Source: CAYFUT01 sp964346395 (GTDB taxonomy: Bacteria > Bacillota > Halanaerobiia > Halobacteroidales > Halobacteroidaceae). From it: a stretch of 27,562 bases of DNA. The notes under the pieces were generated by a model. It did not search any database, was not told where the DNA came from, and was given only the letters and a program-made list of their open reading frames with translations. Shown piece by piece: positions 14,042 through 20,549 of this stretch; position 1 is the stretch's first letter, and each line of letters begins with the position of its first letter. The position numbers and the translations under genes are program-made. The stretch lies in contig CAYFUT010000033.1 in the NCBI GenBank assembly GCA_964346395.1, positions 1 through 27,562 of the forward strand. The letters are read 5' to 3'.

Positions 14042-15430
14042 ATGGAAAGAAATGTATTTGAAAACATTAGCCCTTTAGACCACCGATATTCACTGCGAGA
14101 AGAGGAGTTTACAGAGTATAAAACTTATTTATCGGAGCAAGCTAAAGTTTACTATCAGGCTCAGGTAGAAGTAGCTTTAGTAAAAGCTCTGGCTGAGCGA
14201 GGAATCTGTTCTTCAGAAGTAGCTGAAGAAGTAAAGTCGGCAGCTAAAGAGCTAACGGTAGAAGAAGTTTATGCTGAAGAAAAGAAGACTAAGCATAATA
14301 TTCGCGCGCTGGTTAACTGTCTGCAGAGGAAAGTCAGCCAGGAAGCTAAACCATATATTCATTTTACCACTACTTCCTTTGATATTGTAGATACTGCCAA
14401 TTCTTTACGCTATAAAGAAACAGCCCAGGAATTAATCTTACCTACCTTAAAGCAGTTAGAAGAATTATTAATGGAAATTGCTCTTCGAGAGAAAGATACG
14501 ATCCAGATCGGCCGGACGCACGGCCAACATGCTGTTCCGATTACTTTTGGGTTTACTGTCAGTGAATATGTAAGTAGATTAGGTAATCGAATTCTGGCTA
14601 TTGAAGAAGCTAGTAAGCAGTTAAAAGGAAAAATTTCCGGAGCAGTGGGAGCTTATAATGCCAGTCATCTTTTCTTTTCCCAACCGGAAGAATTTGAAGC
14701 AGAGGTATTGACTGAACTTGGCTTAGAGGCTGGGAGTCATTCGACTCAGATTGTAGAGCCGGAACCGATGACGGATTTTGTCCACTCGCTAGTTTCCTGT
14801 TTTGGGGTACTGGCCAATTTTAGCGATGATATGCGCCATTTACAGCGGTCAGAGTTAGGGGAGGTAGGCGAACATTTTGCTGCCGATCAGGTAGGTTCTT
14901 CAACGATGCCGCATAAGAGGAATCCAATTAACTATGAGAATGTAAAGAGTATGTGGAAACAGTTTATGCCCCGGATGATGACGCTGTATCAAGATCAGCT
15001 GTCTGAACATCAGCGTGACCTAACTAACTCTGCTTCCAGTCGGTTTATTCCGGAAGTAGTAGTGGGGCTTTTGGCGTCTGCTAACCGCTTAATTAGAGTA
15101 GGAAATAAGTTAGGTGTTGACAGTCAGAATATGCAGCAGAATTTTGATCAGAATAAGGAGTTAGTAGTGGCTGAGCCGCTCTATATTCTACTTGCGTCTT
15201 ACGGCCATCCCGATGCTCATGAAGCAGTTAGAAAGTTAACTTTAGAGGCAGAAGAAACGGATAAAACTTTGCGGGAATTAGTGCAGGAGAAAGAAGAGCT
15301 GGCGTCTTATTGGGAGCAGTTTACCGACCGGCAGAAAAAATTACTGGTTAATCCTGAGCAGTATACGGGAATTGCTGCGGAAAAGACGGAACAAGTTGTG
15401 GAGGAATGGAAAACAAGACTAGAGTTGTAA
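14042..15430 (+). CDS. purB: Second adenylosuccinate lyase-family protein (Escherichia-type)
   Basis: 462 residues. Fumarase/aspartase superfamily with the N-terminal NISPLDHRYSLREEE typical of the long PurB type, TTTSFDIVDTANSLRY near residue 110, the catalytic QIGRTHGQHAVPITFGF near 157, and the signature loop SSTMPHKRNPINYEN near 288. It differs throughout from the 431-residue PurB encoded next to purA, so this is an anciently separate form, not a recent duplicate. A strong AAAGGAGG site precedes the ATG. Controlled by a guanine riboswitch and followed by purC, it is well placed to act on SAICAR, the product of PurC, while the other copy sits with purA and adenylosuccinate. That division is inference. 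Confidence 0.92.
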   Translation: MERNVFENISPLDHRYSLREEEFTEYKTYLSEQAKVYYQAQVEVALVKALAERGICSSEVAEEVKSAAKELTVEEVYAEEKKTKHNIRALVNCLQRKVSQEAKPYIHFTTTSFDIVDTANSLRYKETAQELILPTLKQLEELLMEIALREKDTIQIGRTHGQHAVPITFGFTVSEYVSRLGNRILAIEEASKQLKGKISGAVGAYNASHLFFSQPEEFEAEVLTELGLEAGSHSTQIVEPEPMTDFVHSLVSCFGVLANFSDDMRHLQRSELGEVGEHFAADQVGSSTMPHKRNPINYENVKSMWKQFMPRMMTLYQDQLSEHQRDLTNSASSRFIPEVVVGLLASANRLIRVGNKLGVDSQNMQQNFDQNKELVVAEPLYILLASYGHPDAHEAVRKLTLEAEETDKTLRELVQEKEELASYWEQFTDRQKKLLVNPEQYTGIAAEKTEQVVEEWKTRLEL

Positions 15431-15721
15431 ATTTATTTTTCAATGAATTGGAAGAAAAATAAATGTAGCAGAGAAAAATGTAAAAACAAAATGTGGGGAC
15501 TTGATATATCAAGTCCCTACTACGTTTTAATCTCTACATCGTTTTATGTTAATCCCTACCTCTTCTATACAGTGTATAACTAAGTTTAAAATAAATTAGA
15601 TACAAATAAAATGTTGTTTACTGATTCTAGACAGGTTTAATCACTGTTTACACTTGTTGAATTCAAGGCTTATCGACTATTTTCCATTTTTTATTTTATA
15701 TTTTAAATGGGGGTAATAACT
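15431..15721. other. Spacer before purC with two palindromes
   Basis: An 11-bp AT hairpin, ATTTATTTTTC (15431-15441) with its complement (15454-15464), starts at the purB stop. A perfect 22-nt palindrome occupies 15496-15517 (GGGACTTGATA and its complement), flanked by GTG and TAC. Downstream is AT-rich sequence without a clear promoter; a TTGTTT/TTTAAT pair near 15613-15635 has a poor spacer. No gene. Confidence 0.55.
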
Positions 15722-16429
15722 GTGGAGAAGTTAGCAGAAATTTATGAAGGTAAGGCGAAAAAGTTATATCAGACTGAAGATGAGGATAAGTTAATAGTGG
15801 AGTATAAAGACGATGCAACTGCTTTTGACGGGGAAAAGAAGGGCCAAATTACAGACAAATCTAAAATGAATGCTGAAATCTCAACTATTTTCTTTGCCTT
15901 GTTGGAGGAAAACGGAATTCCCACGCATTTGATTGAACGGCTGAATGAAACTGATCTGTTGGTAAAGAAAGTAGATATTATTCTGGTAGAAGTGGTTATT
16001 AGAAATATAGCGGCCGGCAGCTTGGCTGAACGGTTAGGCTTAGAAGAAGGGACTGAATTAGACCAGCCGATTCTTGAGTTTTATTATAAGAGTGATGAAC
16101 TGGGAGATCCTATGATCAACCGCTATCATATCTGGGCGGAAGATTTGGCAACGCCGGATCAACTGCAGGAAATCAGCGAATTAGGCTTTAAAATCAATCA
16201 AATTTTGGTTGACTTTTTAGCGGAACGAAAGATTGATTTAGTAGATTTCAAGCTTGAGTTTGGAACTGATGAAGCGGGAAAAATTTATTTAGCTGATGAA
16301 ATTTCTCCGGATACGTGTCGCTTTTGGGATAGTGAAACTCAAGAAAAGCTGGATAAGGATAGATTTCGCCGCGATTTAGGTGAGGTTGAGGCTGCTTACC
16401 AGGAAATATTAGCTAGACTTAATAAGTAA
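15722..16429 (+). CDS. purC: SAICAR synthetase
   Basis: 235 residues from the GTG at 15722; an in-frame ATG at 15707 would absorb the GGGGGT ribosome binding site, so the GTG is preferred. The enzyme condenses CAIR with aspartate using ATP. Signatures are the N-terminal IYEGKAKKLY, the EYKDDATAFDGEKKG segment near residue 27, VVIRNIAAGSLAERLG near 93, and the C-terminal LADEISPDTCRFWD near 193, a PurC hallmark. The following gene is purF; purS, purQ and purL, which commonly lie in this interval in Firmicutes, are absent. Confidence 0.97.
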   Translation: MEKLAEIYEGKAKKLYQTEDEDKLIVEYKDDATAFDGEKKGQITDKSKMNAEISTIFFALLEENGIPTHLIERLNETDLLVKKVDIILVEVVIRNIAAGSLAERLGLEEGTELDQPILEFYYKSDELGDPMINRYHIWAEDLATPDQLQEISELGFKINQILVDFLAERKIDLVDFKLEFGTDEAGKIYLADEISPDTCRFWDSETQEKLDKDRFRRDLGEVEAAYQEILARLNK

Positions 16430-16480
16430 CTGATACTGACCTTGATAATTAGCAGGAGAGATGATTAGTTTTCGAAAACA

Positions 16481-16546
16481 ATGACAGATAAGAAATTACA
16501 GGTTAATCAAATAATTAATCGCCTGGTTAAGGAGTTGACTGCATAA
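16481..16546 (+). CDS. Possible 21-residue ORF overlapping the purF start
   Basis: ATG (16481) to TAA (16544-16546), beginning MTDKKLQVNQ and ending VKELTA. Its stop overlaps the purF ATG by one base, and the purF site AAGGAG lies within it. No ribosome binding site sits at normal distance ahead of it (GGAGAG is about 20 nt upstream). It may be a leader peptide or the relic of a gene lost between purC and purF. Confidence 0.35.
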   Translation: MTDKKLQVNQIINRLVKELTA

Positions 16547-17994
16547 TGGTAGATGATTGTTCTCAATTTACTGAACAAGAAGGAAAGGAATTAGTAGGTA
16601 AAGAATTAGGTGAAGAGTGTGGAGTATTCGGAATTTATTCTCGAGAACAAAATTATGATATAGCTAATTTAGCTTATTTAGGTTTATATGCTCTTCAGCA
16701 CCGCGGCCAGGAAAGTGCCGGTATCTGTATTAATAATCAGGGAGAATTTGATCTTAAACGGGGTATGGGGCTAGTAACTAGTGTGTTTTCTGAGGAAGAT
16801 TTAGAGGAATTAAACGGACAGATGGCGGTTGGCCACGTTCGGTATTCGACAACGGGTTCCAGTCAATTAGTCAATGCTCAGCCGTTAGTTACGAATTCTA
16901 TCAAAGGAGATTTGGCCTTAGCTCACAATGGGAATTTAGTTAATAGTGCGGAATTAAGAAATAATCTTGAACAGCGGGGGTCTATTTTTCACTCTACTTT
17001 GGATACAGAAGTAATTTCTCATTTGGTAGCCCGCTCTTTTAAAGATGATATAGTAGAGGCTTTAACCCACAGCTTACAAAAAGTAAGTGGGGCATTCAGT
17101 CTGGTAGCCATGGTGGAAGACAGCTTAATTGCAGCTCGAGATCCCCACGGTTTTCGTCCGTTAGCTTTAGGTAAGTTGGGAGATAATTATATTGTAGCTT
17201 CGGAAACTTGTTCCTTTGATATTTTAGGTGCTGAATATATTAGGGAGATTGAACCAGGTGAGATTGTAGTTATCAATGATGAGGGAATTGAAAGTAAGTA
17301 TTATAGTGAGCACCGCGATTATGATTTCTGTATTTTTGAATTTATTTATTTTGCGCGGCCGGATAGCGTTATCGGCGGTCAAAATGTACAGTTGGCCCGC
17401 AAAGAGTTTGGCCGGCAGTTGGCCCGGGAGTCTGATATAGAAGCAGATATAGTAGTGCCGGTGCCCAGTTCGGGGATTTCTTCTGCTTTAGGCTATGCCC
17501 AGGAGGCAGATATTCCTTATAAACAGGGAATTTTACGGAACAAATATGTGGGAAGAACTTTTATTCAACCAACGCAGGAAATAAGAGATTTGAAAGTTAG
17601 AGTAAAACTAAATCCAATTGAGGATATTGTAAGCGGTCAACGGATTGTATTAATTGATGATTCGATAGTGAGGGGCACTACTAGTAAGCAGATTATTCGG
17701 ATGATGCGGGAAGCAGGAGTAGAAGAAGTGCATATGGCTATTTCTTCGCCGCCGGTAGCCTATTCTTGTTATTACGGAATGGATACGGCTCGCCGGCAGG
17801 AGTTGATTGCGGCTCAAAAGGACTTAGCAGAAATTAGAGAGCATATTGGGGCGGATTCATTAACTTATTTAAGTAAAGAAGGAATGCTGGAGTCAGTTGA
17901 TGCGAATGGTTATGGATTTTGTACAGCTTGCTTTGATGGCAGTTATCCTTTAGGAGAAGGAACTGATAAATTTAGTTTCGAAAGTGGGGAGTGA
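16546..17994 (+). CDS. purF: Glutamine-PRPP amidotransferase (iron-sulfur type)
   Basis: 482 residues. Catalyses the first committed step of purine synthesis, PRPP plus glutamine to phosphoribosylamine. The N-terminal 24 residues are a propeptide ending in GEE; cleavage exposes Cys25 (CGVFGI), the glutaminase nucleophile. The glutaminase domain shows HRGQESAG and GHVRYSTTG. The C-terminal PRT domain has the PRPP loop VLIDDSIVRGTTS. All four Cys of the 4Fe-4S type are visible: DFCIFEF, YSCYYG and the FCTACF pair near the C-terminus, so this is the oxygen-sensitive Bacillus-like form. Directly at the stop codon begins a 196-bp foldback sequence. Confidence 0.97.
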   Translation: MVDDCSQFTEQEGKELVGKELGEECGVFGIYSREQNYDIANLAYLGLYALQHRGQESAGICINNQGEFDLKRGMGLVTSVFSEEDLEELNGQMAVGHVRYSTTGSSQLVNAQPLVTNSIKGDLALAHNGNLVNSAELRNNLEQRGSIFHSTLDTEVISHLVARSFKDDIVEALTHSLQKVSGAFSLVAMVEDSLIAARDPHGFRPLALGKLGDNYIVASETCSFDILGAEYIREIEPGEIVVINDEGIESKYYSEHRDYDFCIFEFIYFARPDSVIGGQNVQLARKEFGRQLARESDIEADIVVPVPSSGISSALGYAQEADIPYKQGILRNKYVGRTFIQPTQEIRDLKVRVKLNPIEDIVSGQRIVLIDDSIVRGTTSKQIIRMMREAGVEEVHMAISSPPVAYSCYYGMDTARRQELIAAQKDLAEIREHIGADSLTYLSKEGMLESVDANGYGFCTACFDGSYPLGEGTDKFSFESGE

Positions 17995-18189
17995 TTTTGC
18001 TGGGAGGAAGTTTCGCTGAGCTAGGAAAAATTCTTGCAGCATCTCTAAGACTCACTTCCAACTAAAATTAAGCAAGCTAATTTAAATTTTAAATTAGCTA
18101 AGTCGTGCTTAATTTTAGTTTCCAGTGAGCCTAAGAGATGCTAACAAAAATTTTTGAATAAGCTCAGCGAAACCACCTCCCAGCAAAAT
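17994..18189. repeat. 196-bp imperfect palindrome (foldback element) after purF
   Basis: The ends ATTTTGCTGGGAGG (17994-18007) and CCTCCCAGCAAAAT (18176-18189) are exact complements. Inside, GTTTCGCTGAGCT, CAGCATCTCT and AACTAAAATTAAGCA each have a complement at the mirrored place, and the centre (18075-18099) is a near loop-free 12-bp palindrome. The outer edge abuts the purF stop codon. It has no ORF. It could be a palindromic MITE or a very long RNA hairpin. Confidence 0.9.
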
Positions 18190-18207
18190 GAGGTTGTGGT
18201 TAAGCCT

Positions 18208-18233
18208 AACCGGATAGAAACCATCCGGTTTTT
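18208..18233 (+). terminator. Terminator after purF
   Basis: AACCGGAT (18208-18215) pairs with ATCCGGTT (18223-18230) around a 7-nt loop, with the T run continuing to 18233. purM therefore probably needs its own promoter, or the terminator is leaky. Confidence 0.75.
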
Positions 18234-18250
18234 AGGAATTCGTAAGGACT

Positions 18251-18280
18251 ACAACCAATGGTTATAATGATTTGCTTAAT
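18251..18280. repeat. 30-bp dispersed repeat, copy 1
   Basis: ACAACCAATGGTTATAATG and the following bases match the reverse complement of 26789-26818 at 28 of 30 positions. Confidence 0.8.
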
Positions 18281-18434
18281 CTCAAACTTAATGTATCATA
18301 CCTATAAAAATAAACTAATTGGAAAAATATACATTAAGTTAACGCTGAATAAAACTAAAGTAATTACAACCTAAATTAAAGTTATAAATGAAGAGATAAT
18401 GGTGGGGAAGGATGCTAAGATAGATATGATTAAC
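18281..18434 (+). other. Spacer without recognised content
   Basis: AT-rich sequence between the repeat and the purM leader duplication. I see no convincing promoter or RNA motif, although transcription of purM should start somewhere here. Confidence 0.4.
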
Positions 18435-18548
18435 ACAGCCAGGATTTTAATTTTAATCCTGGATGGGAATGTTAAGAAATAAAGAGGTGATTAATTGGTG
18501 GGGGGATTAAAATATGGGTTTAACTTATAAAGATGCTGGGGTAGATAT
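18435..18548 (+). repeat. Duplicated purM leader and start, unit 1 (truncated by the assembly gap)
   Basis: It runs ACAGCCAGGATT hairpin, AAGAGGTGATTAATTG, a G-run ribosome binding site, then ATG and the first codons of purM (MGLTYKDAGVD). It aligns along its whole length with 18749-18865, with scattered differences. After the gap the same sequence continues into VT and a TGA stop, so this copy would encode only a 14-residue peptide that copies the PurM N-terminus. Confidence 0.85.
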
Positions 18549-18648
18549 NNNNNNNNNNNNNNNNNNNNNNNNNNNNNNNNNNNNNNNNNNNNNNNNNNNN
18601 NNNNNNNNNNNNNNNNNNNNNNNNNNNNNNNNNNNNNNNNNNNNNNNN
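18549..18648. other. Assembly gap, 100 N
   Basis: Exactly 100 N. The 55 nt before it (18494-18548) are identical to the 55 nt after it (18649-18703), so the two contigs probably overlap and the gap may hold no missing sequence. Confidence 0.97.
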
Positions 18649-18707
18649 ATTGGTGGGGGGATTAAAATATGGGTTTAACTTATAAAGATGCTGGGGTAGA
18701 TATGGTT

Positions 18708-18739
18708 ACCTGACAATCTGTTTTTTTAGATTGGCAGGT
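18708..18739 (+). other. Hairpin between the purM leader copies
   Basis: ACCTG (18708-18712) with CAGGT (18735-18739) and CAATCT (18714-18719) with AGATTG (18728-18733), one A-G mismatch, and a loop with seven T. It overlaps the stop codon of the truncated purM-like peptide. The T run lies in the loop, so it is not a standard terminator. Confidence 0.6.
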
Positions 18740-18748
18740 ATGGTTATC

Positions 18749-18865
18749 ACAGCCAGGATTTGAATGTTAATCCTGGATGGGAGTTTTAAAGGGTGAAGAG
18801 GTAATCAATTGTTTGAGGGGGAGAGGAAATATGGGTTTAACCTATAAAGATGCTGGGGTAGATAT
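18749..18865 (+). repeat. Duplicated purM leader and start, unit 2 (the functional one)
   Basis: A CCAGGATT (18753-18760)/AATCCTGG (18769-18776) hairpin, a G-run ribosome binding site and the true purM start. It corresponds along its length to 18435-18548. Confidence 0.85.
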
Positions 18866-19859
18866 TGATGCTGGGGAAGAAGCGGTAGATAAAATTAAAG
18901 CAGATGTAGAGGCTACCTTTACTTCGGAAGTGTTGACCGAGTTAGGTAGTTTTGGGGCGATGTTTGCGCCTGATTTGTCGGGGATGGAAGAACCTGTTTT
19001 AGTTTCCGGAACTGATGGAGTAGGAACTAAATTGAAGGTAGCTTTCCGGGCCAACTGCCACAATACAATTGGGATTGATTTAGTGGCTATGTGTATGAAT
19101 GATATCCTGGCTCAGGGAGCAAGGCCGCTGTTTTTTCTTGATTATCTCTCTACCGGTCAATTGGAACCGGAACAGGCCAAGGAGATTGTCAGTGGAATTG
19201 CCGCCGGCTGTAAAGAGGCAGGTTGTGCTTTGATTGGCGGTGAAACGGCAGAGATGCCTGACTTCTATCCGGCTGGCGAATATGATTTAGCCGGCTTTGG
19301 AGTGGGCATTGCTGATAAAACAGAGATTATTACGGGAGAGGATATTAAGCCTGGTGATCAGATAATCGGACTTGCTTCCAATGGGATTCACAGTAATGGT
19401 TATTCTCTGGTGCGAGAGATTTTCTTTGCTCGGGAGGGTTATCAAGTAACTGACCAGGTGCCGGAATTAGAGACAACTCTAGCGGAAGAACTGCTGAAGC
19501 CGACCACCATTTATGTGCCGACTGTGCTGGACTTAATGACTGACTATCAGCTGAAAGGAATTGCTCATATTACGGGCGGCGGTTTGATAGAGAATATACC
19601 GCGGGTTCTGCCGGCAGATACGAAGGCAGTAGTCGAGCCGCAGAGTTGGCCGCAGCCGAAAATATTTGAGTTAATTCAGAAATTGGGCGAAGTAGAAGCG
19701 CGCGAGATGTATCGAACCTTTAATATGGGGATTGGTTTAGTGTTGGTCGTAGAAGCTGAGGCTGCTGGAGGAATAAAGAAAGCAGCTAGTCAAGCAGGTA
19801 CAGAAGCTTATTTGATTGGCGAGATAAAAGCAGGTGCCGGAAATTTTGAATTTAAATAA
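18831..19859 (+). CDS. purM: Phosphoribosylformylglycinamidine cyclo-ligase (AIR synthetase)
   Basis: 342 residues from the ATG at 18831. I reject the in-frame start at 18777 because it lies in the leader hairpin, the GAGGGGGAGAGG site fits 18831, and MGLTYKDAGVDI is the typical PurM start. The enzyme closes the imidazole ring of FGAM with ATP. Signatures are SGTDGVGTKLKVA near residue 65, GIDLVAMCMNDI near 84, the GGETAEMPDFY segment near 139, GLASNGIHSNGYSLVR near 185, and HITGGGLIENIPR near 247. The gene is complete, but its 5' region has been duplicated upstream. Confidence 0.97.
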   Translation: MGLTYKDAGVDIDAGEEAVDKIKADVEATFTSEVLTELGSFGAMFAPDLSGMEEPVLVSGTDGVGTKLKVAFRANCHNTIGIDLVAMCMNDILAQGARPLFFLDYLSTGQLEPEQAKEIVSGIAAGCKEAGCALIGGETAEMPDFYPAGEYDLAGFGVGIADKTEIITGEDIKPGDQIIGLASNGIHSNGYSLVREIFFAREGYQVTDQVPELETTLAEELLKPTTIYVPTVLDLMTDYQLKGIAHITGGGLIENIPRVLPADTKAVVEPQSWPQPKIFELIQKLGEVEAREMYRTFNMGIGLVLVVEAEAAGGIKKAASQAGTEAYLIGEIKAGAGNFEFK

Positions 19860-19873
19860 ATGAGGTGGAATTT

Positions 19874-20476
19874 ATGTTAACAGTAGCTGTTTTAGCCTCC
19901 GGCCGTGGAAGCAATTTTCAGGCAATTGTGGAGGCCAGCAAGACAGGAGATTTAGAGGTGGATGTAGAAGTCTTAATTAGTGACCAGGAAGAGGCGCAGG
20001 TGCTTGAGCGGGCGGAAAAAGCGGGAATTGCTAATTATTATGTTAATCCGGACCGCTGCGAGACTAAACAAGAGTTTGAACAGGCAATGCTGGATATTTT
20101 AGACCAGCATGAGGTAGAATTGGTAGCGATGGCCGGGTTTATGAGGCTATTGAGTCCGTATTTTATCAGCCAATATCGCCAACAGGTGATGAATATTCAT
20201 CCTTCGCTGCTGCCGGCTTTTAAGGGGTTACATGCCCAAAGACAGGCGCTGGAATATGGAGTTAAAGTCAGCGGTTGTACTGTCCATTTTGCTGATGAAG
20301 GAATGGATACTGGGCCGATTATTTTGCAGAGAACAGTGCCGGTTAAAGCAGAAGATACGGAAGAGGAACTAGCAGCGCGCATTAGGGAGGAAGAGCATGA
20401 AGTTTATCCGGAAGCCATTCAGTTATATGCAGAAAATCGATTAGAAGTTGTGGATGGGAAAGTTATTATAAAATGA
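19874..20476 (+). CDS. purN: Phosphoribosylglycinamide formyltransferase (folate-dependent)
   Basis: 200 residues from the ATG at 19874, six bases after GAGGTGG; an upstream in-frame GTG at 19865 lies within that site. Transfers the formyl group of 10-formyl-tetrahydrofolate to GAR. The phosphate-binding SGRGSNFQAI lies near residue 10, the catalytic NIHPSLLPAFKG (Asn and His) near residue 105, and HFADEGMDTGPII, with the conserved Asp, near 137. It starts 14 bp after purM, so the pair is co-transcribed. Confidence 0.97.
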   Translation: MLTVAVLASGRGSNFQAIVEASKTGDLEVDVEVLISDQEEAQVLERAEKAGIANYYVNPDRCETKQEFEQAMLDILDQHEVELVAMAGFMRLLSPYFISQYRQQVMNIHPSLLPAFKGLHAQRQALEYGVKVSGCTVHFADEGMDTGPIILQRTVPVKAEDTEEELAARIREEEHEVYPEAIQLYAENRLEVVDGKVIIK

Positions 20477-20549
20477 AAAATGAAGAATGGGAATGATAAA
20501 TGATAAATTCAAAAAATGAAGAATGTAAATTCAAATAGGGGTGATCAAG
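20477..20549 (+). other. purN-purH spacer with AATGAAGAATG-type degenerate repeats
   Basis: Short imperfect repeats of AAATGAAGAATG and AAATTCAAA, resembling the purB-purA spacer at 3758-3821. It ends with the purH site AGGGGTGAT. No terminator. Confidence 0.45.

Noticed and set aside
18708..18739. Rho-independent terminator between purM leader copies
   Set aside because: The T run is in the loop and the stem is followed by GGTATGG... sequence without T, so termination is unlikely.
18777..18830. An 18-residue N-terminal extension of PurM
   Set aside because: The extension overlaps the leader hairpin, is not part of known PurM starts, and the better ribosome binding site serves the ATG at 18831.
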